Below, piece by piece: positions 22,040 to 34,439 of a DNA stretch of 64,000 bases. The notes beneath the pieces are model-generated. The model was not told the DNA's origin. It saw only the letters and a program-made list of their open reading frames with translations, and searched no databases. Where the stretch lies: the NCBI GenBank assembly GCA_033675265.1, contig JAUJYZ010000092.1:35001-99000 (forward strand), read 5' to 3'. Numbering within the stretch: the first letter of the stretch is position 1; each line of letters opens with the position of its first letter. The translations under genes and the position numbers were made by a program. The DNA comes from Actinostola sp. cb2023 (taxonomy: Eukaryota > Cnidaria > Anthozoa > Actiniaria > Actinostolidae).

Positions 22040-22150
22040 TTACTGTGGTCCCGTGGCTCGTGCCGTTAGTTCAGTGCGTTTGAACCTGATAATCGGGGTT
22101 CGATTCCTCGTTAGATTTTTTTTTTAAACTTTTTTTTTCTTTTTTTTCTC
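22040..22150 (+). repeat. Possible tRNA-derived SINE head (plus strand)
   Basis: GTGGCTCGTGCCG (A-box-like) lies about 43 bp before GGTTCGATTCC, a perfect B box, then a run of T. The arms do not fold into a good cloverleaf, so I call it a tRNA-derived repeat and not a tRNA gene. Confidence 0.4.
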
Positions 22151-22264
22151 TCTCTCTTTATTTCAACTTCTTTGTGTTTTATTTGCGGTCAGTTGTTATT
22201 GTCAAAGGTAAGAAAAAGTTTTTAAATTAAATTTTTCAAAATTAAAAGTTATACAACAGAAACG

Positions 22265-22337
22265 GTAGCCTGCGAATACAGCCGCTTTTTGGCGGTCGCG
22301 CCACAGGCGTAAAAAAGCGGCTGTATTCGCAGGCTAC
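22265..22337. mobile_element. 73-bp hairpin MITE
   Basis: A near-perfect inverted repeat (GTAGCCTGCGAATACAGCCG and its complement) around a GC-rich loop. No flanking duplication is clear. Non-coding. Confidence 0.6.
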
Positions 22338-22550
22338 AGCGGCGGCGGATGTAAAATTATAAGAATTGTCGTCGCGCGATGTTTAGATGCAAGGAATTTA
22401 TGTTGTTTAATATTATTATTATTGTTTATTTTATTTTCACACGTTTAAGCTCGAATGTAAGCGCAACCACAAGAGGCTTTATTTCACATTGAGTCTGACG
22501 CAAACATAAGAACAACTACCAAAACATTGCCATTTCCTGTGCTTATGCCC

Positions 22551-22937
22551 CCCCGGGGGGGGGGGGGTACTCGATCCCTATATACGAGTGGTAGGGATGC
22601 CCGTCGTATGATAATCGTCCTGGTTCTTTCCTGAAAACTGGTATTTTTGGGGTACTCTCGCGACGGAATGCCATAAAAAGTCAGTCTCGAATCACGGGTG
22701 CCCGCGGCCCTCAATATGTTTGAATCTGCATCTCAAACTCATGATGTCACAGTCTGAAGTTACTGTAGTCAGTTATTTTTGTAGGAATTTTTTAGGGGTT
22801 TTTCAGGCTACGAAGTATTTTTAGGGTAGGCAGTTTTTACGGCTTGGTATTTTGTATTTTTTAAGGTTTTTCGACGGTCATCCCTACCCTACCCTTGTTA
22901 CCCCGAAGTACCTCCCCCCCCCCCCCCCCCCCCCCCT
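22551..22937. mobile_element. G-tract-terminated repeat element (GGTACTC type)
   Basis: It starts with a G run then GGTACTCGATCCCTA and ends with a complementary segment (GTCATCCCTACC...GAAGTACCTCC) and a long C run. The interior has TTTTAGGG/TTTTTAGGG-type motifs. Same architecture as 33409-33860 and 52828-53143. Non-coding; class unassigned. Confidence 0.6.
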
Positions 22938-25008
22938 CCCGTGGCTAATGCTTGCACGCAATATTGCATAATTATACCAAAGCAATAATTTGTATAACAA
23001 AAGCGCACATTGTTTCACGTCTTCCATCGGCGGCAAGATCTTTTGTGCAGCTACACGAAGACCTGACCCTTGCATCGATCAGTTCTTCGTGAGTTCTGAA
23101 CACTCTCAGCGTTGCTTTCTGAAATTTTTCAAGCTCCATCTCTCAGCTCCTCGTTGGCAGCAATCGAAAGGAAGGAGGAACTGTGAGCTCGTTTAAGTGG
23201 GACGTTTGTAATCCTTATCAACTCGAGAAAACATTATAACAAGTAAGTTTTATAAGAAGCACATTCGATTCCTCGTAGCGAAATTTGCCTTAATTAATTT
23301 GCATTTGACTGAGAAATGATTAACACCACAAGGTTAGTAACACAATGATCGTTTTCTAACAGACAGAATGCAGAAATGGCTCCCAAGTTAAACAGTCAAT
23401 GTTTTGGACTGGCTAACCTCGTGTCCATGTGAAATCTCTTTTGTGTAATGTCATGGAGACGAGGTTAGTAGGACTCAGTCGATTTTCCTCCCCTCTCTAG
23501 AGGTGGAGAGGTGCATGCTTCAGGGTATTTACTGTCTTTGGTGTTTGGTACGTTTTTCTACGTTCTACAAAATGCATTTGACAGCGATTTTCTTTCGTTT
23601 TGTTGCTGTTTTGTCGTGTCATATGACGTCATAGTGGTATAGGGCAAATGTCGTAAGGATATTACCGTGCATTTTTCTTTTGCTCTTTATTGGGCTTTGC
23701 TTCAATATACAGCAAAATTAAAATGCACTGAAAAACAACGACCAAAGACTGCTAGCAATGTATTAGGATATTTGTTCGTTTTTTTTTTCCGAAGTTCATC
23801 ATGCATGGTTTCGCGACTGTTTCACCGAATGACATGGGGTGCGATGTCCTTCAATTTGAATAATTTTGAACTTTTATATTATTTTCACTCCATTTATCTT
23901 ATAGAGGGACTGCCATGTGAAAGGGGCGGGGATGATCGTTGGAAATTTGAATTTAAAAACCTCTAATGGTGGCGAATCTGGGCGTGACTTAACCTTTATT
24001 TTACCCCCTAAAAGCAGACCAGACATCAATACAGTATGACGGCTTTCGCGTGCAAATGCTACCTTGATGGCTAAAAGTATTTTAAGTGATTTTACACCCC
24101 TAAAAGACGACGATCATTCCCGCCCCTTTCACATCGGAGTACCCACCCCTCCCCCCTGAGATTTTACCACTATATTTTACAGCAGTCATTGAATTGAGAA
24201 TCTATATTGTATTTTTCTTCTACTTTATTTGACTTCACATCTAATCTAGTTTACACAAACAAAGATTTATTTGGATGGTAGAGAGACAATAAATGAAGAG
24301 AATTATTCACAGAGTCATATTCCTATGATAACATATTTAAAATAACACATTATTCTTTTTTCATTTTTGTTCTTAATTTCTCTTTCTTTCTTCCTTCCTG
24401 TTTCTTGTCATTGTTTCTTGTACTGAATCAGCCTCCCCTTTTCCTAGGATAGGTTACTAAGATGAAATACTGTCAACTTCTTACTCTAGCAAGTGTTTTG
24501 CCTTTTCATTTTCACAAATCCAAAATCCACAAAACAGAGCCACTTATAACTAAATATTGTAAATTAAACTAAGGAAAATTTAGCACCATTTGGCAAGTCC
24601 CACTCTTGTCATTGATTCAAATTGAAGGGCTCCCTGCAAGAACATTGTAATTAAGTGACTTGTGATCAAAACCCAAATTCTCCTTTGAAATTCAAAGAAT
24701 CTCAAGGAGAATTCAGATTTTGATCAGAGATCTCTTAAGTTGTTCTTGCAAGCTCTTCAATTACATTCAATCACAGTGCGTTAACACTCTTAGTGAACAG
24801 AACTGTACTTGAACAGGTTTGTGCAAGAACAATGTTGGTGATTTTGATTAAAATCTAAATTCTCCCATAGGTTTTTGGAATTTCAAAGGAGAAATTAGAT
24901 TCTGATAACCACACTGTTCTGGTAGAGACTCCTCCTTTGTACAGCATAGCAATAACAGACATATAGTGGAACATAGCTACATGTAAGAGAACAGGCTTGG
25001 GACGAAGC
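22938..25008. other. Intergenic DNA with scattered palindromic repeats
   Basis: No gene recognised. It contains a short hairpin at 23414-23468 (CTAACCTCGT...ACGAGGTTAG), an element bounded by GAAAGGGGCGGGGATGATCG (~23918) and its complement (~24125), and two palindromes listed separately. Open frames are short and lack domains. Confidence 0.55.
24650..24920. repeat. Two copies of a GATCAAAA...TTCTCC palindromic repeat
   Basis: At 24655-24735 and 24840-24915 the sequence reads roughly TGATCAAAATCTAAATTCTCC followed by TTTGAA and its complement. The same palindrome recurs at 29455-29640 (twice) and 55755-55825, so it is a dispersed family, probably a MITE. Confidence 0.6.
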
Positions 25009-26035
25009 ATAGCTCATATAAGGTGTCCTCTCATGGGAGGCGTGTCCACTTAGGGGAGGTATCGGTCTGCTTATGGGAGGTATCAGTCTGCTTATGGGAG
25101 GTATCGGTCTGCTTATGGGAGGTGTCTGCTCATATAAGGTGTCCTCTCATGAGAGGCGTGTCCACTTAGGGGAGGTATCGGTCTGCTTATGAGAGGTATC
25201 GGTCTGCTTATGGGAGGTATCAGTCTGCTTATGGGAGGTGTCTGCTCATATAAGGTGTCCTCTCATGGGAGGCGTGTCCACTTAGGGGAGGTATCGGTCT
25301 GCTTATGGGAGGTATCGGTCTGCTTATGGGAGGTATCGGTCTGCTTATGGGAGGTATCGGTCTGCTTATGGGAGATATCGGTCTGCTTATGGGAGGTGTC
25401 TGCTCATATATGGTGTCCTCTCACGGGAGGTGTGTCCACTTATGGGAGGTATCAGTCTGCTTATGGGAGGTATCGGTCTGCTTATGGGAGATATCGGTCT
25501 GCTTATGGGAGGTGTCTGCTCATATAAGGTGTCCTCTCACGGGAGGTGTGTCCACTTATGGGAGGTATCAGTCTGCTCATACATGTATATGGTGTCCTCT
25601 CATGGGAGGCGTGTCCACTTAGGGGAGGTATCGGTCTGCTTGTGGGAGGTATCAGTCTACTTATGGGAGGTATCAGTCTGCTTATGGGAGGTATCAGTCT
25701 GCTTATGGGAGGTATTGTTCTGCTTATGGGAGGTGTCTGCTCATATAAGGTGTCCTTTCATGGGAGGTGTCTACTTATGGGAGGTATCGGTCTGCTTATG
25801 GGAGGTGTCTGCTATTATATAATGTTTCCTCTCATGGAAGGCGTGTCCACTTATGGGAGGTATCGGTCTGCTGATGGGAGGCATGATCAGTCCGCTTATG
25901 GGAGGTATCGGTCTGCTTATGGGAGATATCAGTCTGCTTATGGGAGGTGTCTGTTCATATTAGGTGTTCTCTCATGGGAGGTGTGTCCACTTATGGGAGG
26001 TATCGGTCTGCTCGTGGGAGGTATCGGTCTAGAAA
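25009..26035 (+). repeat. 21-bp minisatellite with longer spacer units
   Basis: Blocks of a 21-bp unit (CTTATGGGAGGTATCGGTCTG) alternate with a ~50-bp segment (CTCATATAAGGTGTCCTCTC then CATGGGAGGCGTGTCCACTTA) that recurs about eight or nine times. All six frames across it give incidental open frames. It abuts the next minisatellite directly. Confidence 0.95.
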
Positions 26036-26725
26036 CTAGCAGTTAAACTAGTAGGGACTGATAGGGACTAGCAGTTAAAATAGAAGAGACTGATAGGGAC
26101 TAGCGGTTAAACTAGTAGAGACTGATAGGGACTAGTGGTTAAACTAGTAGAGACTGATAGGGACTAGTGGTTAAACTAGTAGAGACTGATAGGGACTAGT
26201 GGTTAAACTAGTAGAGACTGATTGGGACTAGTGGTTAAACTAGTAGAGACTGATAGGGACTAGTGGTTAAACTAGTAGAGACTGATTGGGACTAGCGGTT
26301 AAACTAGTAGAGACTGATAGGGACTGTTAAACTAGTAGACTGATAGGGACTAGTGGTTAAACTAGTAGAGACTGATTGGGACTAGTGGTTAAACTAGTAG
26401 AGACTGATAGGGACTAGCGGTTAAACTAGTAGATACTGATAGGGACTAGTGGTTAACTAGTAGAGACTGATAGGGACTAGCGGTTAAACTAGTAGAGACT
26501 GATAGGGACTAGTGGTTAAACTAGTAGAGACTGATTGGGACTAGTGGTTAAACTAGTAGAGACTGATAGGGACTAGTGGTTAAACTAGTAGAGACTGATT
26601 GGGACTAGTGGTTAAACTAGTAGAGACTGATAGGGACTAGCGGTTAAACTAGTAGAGACTGATAGGGACTAGTGGTTAAACTAGTAGAGACTGATAGGGA
26701 CTAGCGGTTAAACTAGTAGAGATAA
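26036..26725 (+). repeat. ~32-bp minisatellite
   Basis: About 21 copies of GGACTAGTGGTTAAACTAGT plus AGAGACTGATAG, with GC/GT and A/T variants. Short internal palindromes (ACTAGT) occur in every unit. No coding capacity. Confidence 0.95.
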
Positions 26726-27103
26726 GTGTGTAGAATTAAACTTTGACACCATGTAAAACACACTTAAATTTACTAACGTTTCAGAGTCCTTCGTTGGAGT
26801 AAAAAAGAGAGATTTATTATCTAAAGACCGATAAAATAAATATGGGCAATATAGATACATGTAACAGGCTATAAGCACTGCACTCTCCTACTCAAGATGT
26901 CTGGAACTAGAGATTTAAGTGTATTTAGTTACTGTGATGTTTCATGGATCACAAGAGCACCCTCAAAACCAATCCACTACAATTCTAAGCATTATTTTAC
27001 TCTAATTTAAGGCTGGTTATTGAGGAACTCTGCAAACATTAAAAGACATGTTGAATATTTCTTACAGTTTCTGTTTATCTCGTTTTTCTCTTCTTTGTGA
27101 CGT

Positions 27104-29385
27104 TTAGCCTCTGAGATCGGCGTGGATATCGCTGGCGAGACTTTGGGCTCCTGCTATCACTGGTGCTACCAGTATCGGTTTTCCTCTTGCGTAGACTTCT
27201 GTCTGATTTGGGCTCCGATTTGGATGCTGATTTGGGCTCCGATTTGGGCGCTGATTTGGACGCTGATTTGGACGCTGATTTGGGCTCCGATTTGGGTGCT
27301 GATTTGGGCTCCGATTTGGACGCTGATTTGGGTTCAGATTTGGGTGCTGATTTGGGCTCCGATTTGGGCTCCGATTTGGGCTCTCCGATTTGGGCTCACG
27401 TTTAGCTTTCTTTGGGGGCTTTTCTTTTACACTTGATCGTGTTTTCCTCTTTGTAACAGGGGCTTCATCAGCTTTTTCTTCTTCAGGCTGCACAGGGGAT
27501 TCATCTTCAATGCTACCAGGGCTGACAGGCACTTTGTCAATGTTATCTGCAGATTCTGTTTCCATATTCTCAGGTTCCAGTTTTTCATTCTCAGTGTCTA
27601 TCTTTTCATTCTCATTTTCCAGTTTTTCAGTCTCAATTTCCAATTTTTCAGTCTCATTTTCCAGTTTTTCAGTCTCATTTTCCAGTTTTTCAGTGTCATC
27701 TTCCAATTTTTCAGTCTCATTTTCCAGTTTTTCAGTCTCATTTTCCAGTTTTTCAGTCTCATCTTCCAATTTTTCAGTCTCATTTTCCAGTTTTTCAGTC
27801 TCTTTTTCCAGATTTTCATTCTCATTTTCCAGTTTTTCATTCTCTGTTTCCATCTTTTCAAATTCAATTTCCTGTTTTTCATCTTCAGTTTCCATTTCCT
27901 TGTCATCTTTTATCTCTGATATTTCTAAGTCGATGGAATCTTTTGGGGGAGTTTCGTCTTCTTTTCTCTCCTCTTCCTTATCTTCAGTGTCTTCTTCTTT
28001 AGACTTGGTTTCTTCAGCTAAAATAGGTTCTTCCTCAGACACCTGGCTCCTCTCAACTTCTCCATTGCTTTCCAGCGACAATGTATGTCCATTGCTATCT
28101 GGTGGTTTCTCAGTCACAGAATCTTGAATCTCGGGTTCATCGTGTACATCTTCTGAAGACAACTCAGGAGCATCTATTTGTGTTTCTTCAACTGCAACTG
28201 GTTCCCCATTAGATGTATCTTGGTCTGATGTTGGTGTCTCAACAGTAGCAGAGTCACTCTGAGGCTCTGCTGCAGCAGAACTTGCAGAATCTTTCACGTC
28301 TGTAAGAGATGGTGCACTATCAGTGGGCACGGCCATCTTATCATCAGTGTCGTTGGATGGCTGCTGTACAGAGATGTCGGTTTTTGTAACTGTTTCACTT
28401 GAAGCAGCAGGACAGCAAGCTGAATGTGACGTCGTGTTGGTAACAGAGTTAGATGTACAGGAGCAAGAGATTGTAGGAACTTCATCTGTTTCTGTTGCTG
28501 CATCTTTCTTGGGCTTGGGGGGTCCTATCGGTATAGGAGGGTGTGGCGACGTATGCAGTGGGATGTGGGTTGCTGGTTGCATACACGTCGATGTACACTG
28601 AAAATAAATAACAATTTTAAAGGGAAATGCTGCTATGTAACATATCCATGGCCCTTCCCCCAAAAAGTGCCCCACCATAACATTTGACATTTAATTACCA
28701 CTCTGCATTACTTCATGACCATTAGAGAAAAAAGTTGTGACTGGTAATGTAAGTTTGCAATTTGCAATTATTGACATGGTCAATCATAAACATTAGTTTC
28801 TTTTATGTCTCATCTTGCTTGTGTGGTTGTGTACATGTAGTAATTCACTATACAGTATACATGTAGGGATTAGCAGAGGATATAGTGAACTCAATAATTA
28901 ATTGTGTGAGGTCATCTGAGCTGTTGCACAGTTTACAAAATGAGCCATCCTTAGTCCTATTAATAGACCATCTGGTCTAATTACACCGACAAAATCACAC
29001 AAAAAGAGTACACAATAAAACAATATTTTACATGCAATAGGCAATTTTCATGATGGCGTCATATACTACAAGTACCAGAATGCTTTGCCCATGTTCTTTT
29101 GTTAGATAATTAGCACCAATTGTCTTACTATTCTCATGAGGGAATAAAACATTGAATAAGAAAGAAAATTCCCAAAGCATTCTGGTACAATGTATGTACT
29201 TGTAGTCATATGAATCCATCATGGAAATCACCTTATATTCCACAGGTTTTACTCTCTGCCTTGAGACTACTTACCCGTGCCCATGTTTCCGACATGAATT
29301 TCTCTCCAGTCACTACATTATATTCAAACAAGATGTTCCCACACTTGCACTGGTAGAAGTCCCAGTCTGGACCTCTTGACGACAT
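27104..29385 (-). CDS. Glutamate-rich protein with N-terminal Cys cluster, heptad repeats and basic C-terminus
   Basis: Two exons joined in phase 0: 29385-29275 (ATG to donor GTAAGT) and 28597-27104 (acceptor TTTTCAG, stop TAA), about 534 residues. The first exon gives MSSRGPDWDFYQCKCGNILF..., and with the start of exon 2 forms a Cys cluster (CKC, then CTSTC) that could bind metal. Exon 2 continues with a Pro-rich stretch, a long Ser/Thr/Asp/Glu-rich stretch, then about 20 heptads of the KLENETE type (~residues 290-400) that predict a charged helix or coiled coil, a basic segment (KRKTRSSVKEKPPKKAKR) likely to act as a nuclear localisation signal, and an Asn-Pro-Arg repeat. I do not recognise the family; a nuclear structural or chromatin-related role is inference. 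The heptads and the Asn-Pro repeat are coding minisatellites. Confidence 0.65.
29041..29230. mobile_element. ~190-bp palindromic MITE in the Glu-rich gene's intron
   Basis: Arms contain ATTTTCATGATGG, CTACAAGTAC and CAGAATGCTTTG with complements at the other end (CAAAGCATTCTG, GTACTTGTAG, CCATCATGGAAAT). It lies in the intron, about 45 bp from exon 1. Confidence 0.6.
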
Positions 29386-30127
29386 GGTCAACCTAGTTAC
29401 AAACAAATAGAGGTTTAATAAGTTTGTTCTAAACCAATGATTGAATTTAAATAAAATTTAAGAGATCTCTGATCAAAATGTAAATTCTTCTAGATTCTTT
29501 GAATTTCAAAGGAGAATTTGGGTTTTGATCACAAGTCACTTACTCATAAGTGATGACATAATTATGTAAGTGATCTCTGATCAAAATATAAATTCTTCTC
29601 GAGATCCTTTGAAATTCAAAGGAGAATTTGGGTTTTGATCACAATAGGTCAATCACAATTTATATATAACAAATTATATAGAAAATGTTTAATAATTCAT
29701 TTATAATTTAATTTAGAACTTTTGCAGGAATACAATCCTGTAGCTGTACTGAGAAATCCGTTTGAAATTATAATATTCCGCCGATAGGAGCTAGTTCACC
29801 GTTCAATCAAGTCAAGTCTGAGTTAAGTCCATGCACGGCTAAGGCTCGGAGCAGATGTCAAACTTTTCATGTACGAAATGCATTTGAAACAATGGATAAT
29901 TAAGCAGTCTTGCTCGATGTAATTAAGTGTGGCACGACGTCTGTTCCTACTATACATGGCCTAAGTCAAGATAAAATTCATCGTAATTACGTTTACAGCT
30001 TTAACAAAACTGAGCTGACTTTGTTGTGAAAAATAATTCAAATTCAGATTCAGTGAGAAAATTCTAAGGAGTACAAACTATACATGTACTTAAAACTAAA
30101 AACCAGACTGTACAGAAACTTAACAAA

Positions 30128-30304
30128 TTGACATCACTTTTTTATGCGTCTGTCCTCTTATTGACGATAAATTTCATCATAACATTGTCAAAGTAGTGTG
30201 GATCCACGAGGAGACAGCCGAGTGGATCCGCATACTACTTTGACAATGTTATGACGAAATTTATCGTCAATAAGAGGACAGACGCATTAAAAAAGTGATG
30301 TCAA
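30128..30304. mobile_element. Palindromic MITE, 'tcaataagaggacagac' family
   Basis: Nearly perfect 75-bp arms (TTGACATCACTTTTTTATGC ... complement) contain GTCTGTCCTCTTATTGACGA. Related ends occur at about 30590, 58430-58740 and 63150-63390, so this is a dispersed family. Non-coding. Confidence 0.75.
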
Positions 30305-30363
30305 TTTTTTTTTTACAATAACAAAAATTATTCAAACATGTTTACACACCATCTTGTATTTCT

Positions 30364-30640
30364 TTATCTTATGAATTTCTTGACTATTTCATGCAGTTCG
30401 TAGTCATTTAGTGTCGCAAAGCGAATGCTATCGTTTACTTTCTGTTCATCCTCAACTTGCTCCAGTGACAAGCATAGTTTTTCATCTGAAATTTCCTCAA
30501 GAAATTCAACTTGGAACGAAGGAAATCGTCCATTGATGAAATTTTTCTCCATCGATCTTCAGCTTTGTACGCGTCATTTTGTTTTTATCTGTCTGTCCTT
30601 TTATTGATGATGAAAATTAACCAATCAGCGCGCGAGAAAT
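30364..30640 (-). pseudogene. Short transposon-like ORF fragment
   Basis: An ATG-initiated 62-codon frame (30552-30364) is preceded by the GTCTGTCCTTTTATTGATG end of the palindromic family above. The product is acidic then ends FATLNDYELHEIVKKFIR, faintly like the N-terminus of repetitive recombinase-type ORFs in cnidarians. That resemblance is from memory and weak; it may have no function. Confidence 0.25.
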
Positions 30641-33408
30641 TTGTAAGTTATTGTAAAAAGATAAATGGAAATCATTTACCTCCTCTTTATGCCAAAGAGA
30701 CCAGAATGAGAATTTGTAATTAATTCTGAACCAAACGCTATTTTATTCAGAAGACAATGTTTCTAGTATACATGTATATGCTCATTTACAAAATTATGGT
30801 AAATCATTTATTCTGCATGAGTTAGTGTGTAGTCAAGGCAATAATACTCCAATTTACGAGTTGTCTAGGCATCTTAGTTTGTAATCCTTGACAAAAGACA
30901 CATTTGCTCAGCCTTAGCTTCAGTGTAAATTATTCACAAATACCAACAAGAACATGAAAAAAGACATTGGGCAGTAGAGACATTGTTAATTCCACAGGTT
31001 ATTCTCTGGTTTGAGGCTAAGGCTGAGCAAATGCATCTTCCGTCAATGAGTACAGCGGTGCTTTAAACAACTGGAAACCGAATATTAATTGCCTTGAGGT
31101 CTTTTTGAGTTCAATCAATATTTTTTTTAGGCATTTAGGCATTTATAAGCCAGTAGGTGTAGTTTTGAAGCAATAATTGCATCAATAATATTGGAGTAAA
31201 ATTAAAAATTCAACAAAAAAGTCACTTGGGGAGATTTGATAGTCACCCCCTTTAATTAGGCAGCATATGGAAGTTGTAAATTAATTGTTATGTTAAATAG
31301 CTTGTAAAATCATTTCAATGACATTATAGTAAGCTACGATATTCATAAAATGAATTGTTCAGATGTTACATATTTACATATTATTCATTTATTTATTATT
31401 ACTATATTTCTCTCTGGTGTCCCCAATTAGCTTGTAAAAAAGCTAAATACATTGACACTGTAAAAACGAATTATTATCATTATTATTATTATTATATCCA
31501 TTCCAATCGATAAATAAATAGAGAATATCCCATGGAACCGAAGATTTTCTCTTTTTGTCGTCACTACATTATAATTTTCAAGTTTCAAAAATAATCGCGG
31601 TTGTTTGACTTGGAATCAGACTTAATTTGGACTAGAGTTTTACTCGGGAAACATTTAACTCAATATCCTGTTGATAGCCAATCATTCTGAAATGTTCAAT
31701 ATTTTGAGTTTGCATTTGCATCCCCACAGAGCCATAAAGCCGTGGGATCTTAGCCTTAGGCTCAGTTCATTATTTAAACTCCACACTCTTGGCCTTCTAC
31801 ACTGTATTGAATATCAATGAAAACTGTAGTGCGTATACTAGATAAGTATGGGCTGCGTTGGTGTATAATAATAAATTCAATGATTAAAGGAAATCTATAA
31901 AACACTGTAAAAAGAGTACTTAACTTTGCTAATGTTTCGAGCCTTAGCCCTTCGTCGGAGTAAGATAATAAAATACAGCATATGATAGTGATGACATGAT
32001 AGTGAATGATGATATTATTATTTTCATTAAAGAGAACCTTCTAATATTAAGTTTACATTCAACAATGTCTTATTTTGATTATTATGAATCTTTAGAACTT
32101 CTTCCATCAAAATAAAAGATTTTGATTTACATCACAGAATGACAGATATAGAAAGCAAATCTTCATCTAGCAAAGTGCGAGAAAAAATCGATGGTCATTT
32201 GAGATGTGGTTTAAGCTTATTTTATCTCTAATTTTACGGATTTCTGAACAGCTACACTTATGGAAATGATTTTGAAACGTGTTTTCTGGCTTTCGTTGTT
32301 GTCTTGAATGCAAACACTAACCACACATGGCAGTTAATTCATTCATCCATGACAATACAGTAACACAATTACACACCGTATTTTGTGGTAAATATTGCAT
32401 ATTAAAAGCCACAAACAACTCTATACATTGTCTATACACGGTAAATACGAATAGAAGGCAATCGGGCATCTAAAACAGGCTAAAAGATCACGTTTTAGTG
32501 GAATAATACGGCGATCAAAGACAAAGCCGGATGTAATATTACGATGCGTTGCGTTCGACAAAAGAGAATGAATACAGTACTTATTTTCCTTCATTTTTCA
32601 TGAGATTTCGACGTTATTTCTACGATAATTTGTTAGAGATAGCATAATCATGGTTCAATAGAATCCTTACCGATGACAAAGAGTGGATTTGTGGAGTTTA
32701 TCTGTGAAATCGATGAAAATGTCTGACTGAGTGAAAGAGGAACCCCTCGATCGAAGCTTTCTTGAGGAATGATACCCAGTCTCCACTCTGTGGAGCTACC
32801 ACAGGAAGACCAAGCACGCTGTCAATCATATTATTCATCATCATCATCGTTATCATCATTTCTAAGGATATTGAGACATAGACCTGCCAACTCTCCCGGT
32901 TTAGCCGGGATCCAGAGACCTTTCTGGAAGACAAAATTTAATTTTCAGAGTCGTTGTACAAGCAAAACTGATAGTTGGGGAGGGGTGGGAGAGTATCCCA
33001 ATTTTTTTTGATGGCCCGTAAATTTTCAGGGTTGTCCGCCAAGCACACTAAAGCACGCTATTTTAGCCAATTTACAAGTTCATTTGAGGACCCTTGCTTC
33101 TCTTTTATTGCAACTTCATTTAACGATACAAGCAAAACTGAATTGGGGATATTAGATCCAATACAAATGACACAAAGCACACTGGGACTACTCTACTTCT
33201 CAAAATTGCAAATTTGGATAACACGATATTAGATTCTGAAAATGCAACTCTCTACACAAACTCAGATTTGGATACACGGCCTACAGCCTCGTGTGGATGG
33301 GATGTTGTGGGAGGGGCGCACTGTAGATGGGGAAGGAGAGGCCAAAGGAAAGAAAAACTACTGCTTTTCGTTCCCTACCCAGCCAAATCCACCAGCTACA
33401 CAGAAAAA

Positions 33409-33409
33409 T

Positions 33410-33465
<56 letters not shown>

Positions 33466-33860
33466 TACTACTCCTTTGTCCAAGTGGTCAGGTCATCGCG
33501 GTCCTTTTAGGGGTTGAAAATATTTCCTGTGTGTACCTTTTAGGGTTCCGACACAAAAGTCAGTAACAGTCGTAACACGAGTCCGTACCTTTAGGGTCAA
33601 TTGAAAGAACAGAAGAAATATGTTGTCCAGTCACTGATAAACGATATCAGCACAATCACTTTTTCGCCATATATGGTCATTTATGGTCGTACCTTTTAGG
33701 GATTAAAATCAACATGGCTTCAACAGCTCTTTTAATTTATGCGTACCTTTTAGGGTCGTTTTCAAAACCGACCGCCGATAACTCCTATCACTTGGACAAA
33801 GGGAGTATCCCTCACTCAGTTGATGTATTATATACACCAATATTACCCTTGAACCCCCCC
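33409..33860. mobile_element. G-tract-terminated element with a ~52-bp poly-G
   Basis: About 52 consecutive G residues (33412-33463) are followed by ATACTACTCCTTTGTCCAAG; the complement CTTGGACAAAGGGAGTAT occurs at 33793-33810, and a C run ends the element. TTTTAGGG-type motifs recur inside. A ~45-bp segment (TCCCTCACTCAGTTGATG...) at 33808 is repeated at 33986. Confidence 0.6.
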
Positions 33861-34439
33861 CCCCCCCCAAGTCCCAACCCGGGGAAAAAAGTATGTACTG
33901 AAATTACTTTTTGCATGAAGATATTTCTAGAGTTTTTTTTTTAGTAGATTTAACGACATTTGTTGTAATATTATTATAGTAAAGTATCCCTCACTCAGTT
34001 AATGTATTATATACACCAATATTACAGATCCCTTGAACTTGAATTCCCCATGACATCGCAAAACATTCTGATCTCAAAAGAACTTGAAATTGTTTTGTAC
34101 TCGATTGGGAATCAACGCAAGCTGTCTGGCTATTATCTATGTTTTAATTGATTACTATATTTTATATTCCTATGGGCCTACATTGCATCATGCGCGCAAA
34201 ATAAACCTCACAAGTCCCCCACCCCCACCCCCAAGAAAGTCTCCTATTCAATATCCTGATTACTACCCAAGTAAACCCCGAAGTAAATTGTCGTGTGACT
34301 TTGATGCGAGGTGACTGCTTTTGCTGCCTAATTCAGTATTATAAACCTTATTTTATTTTACAATATTTTACTATATTCCTTACATAATCTTAAATTTGTA
34401 ATCTAAGAACGGGCACTGGGAGGGGTTTAATCATTAGTA

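Larger units (their letters stand above)
20598..22264. other. Intergenic DNA with two tRNA-like fragments
   Basis: No coding exon is certain. Several TGACGTCA-like and CACGTGAC motifs occur at 20730-20940 and 21290-21380 and could be regulatory, but nothing in the sequence proves it. The two SINE-like fragments at 21720-21830 and 22040-22150 are listed separately. Confidence 0.5.

Noticed and set aside
22040..22150. Functional tRNA gene
   Set aside because: The B box is perfect, but anticodon and acceptor arms do not pair well, so a tRNA-derived repeat is more likely.
25009..26725. Repeat-spacer pattern that could be mistaken for a CRISPR array
   Set aside because: Spacers are themselves repeated, units are contiguous, there are no cas genes, and the window is eukaryotic.
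27122..28127. Plus-strand frames rich in Trp/Ile/Ala/Pro and Ser/Phe
   Set aside because: They are shadows opposite the Glu-rich gene; the minus frame has splice sites and a start exon.
33214..33566. Poly-glycine open frames
   Set aside because: They are frames of the ~52-bp G run in a repeat element.
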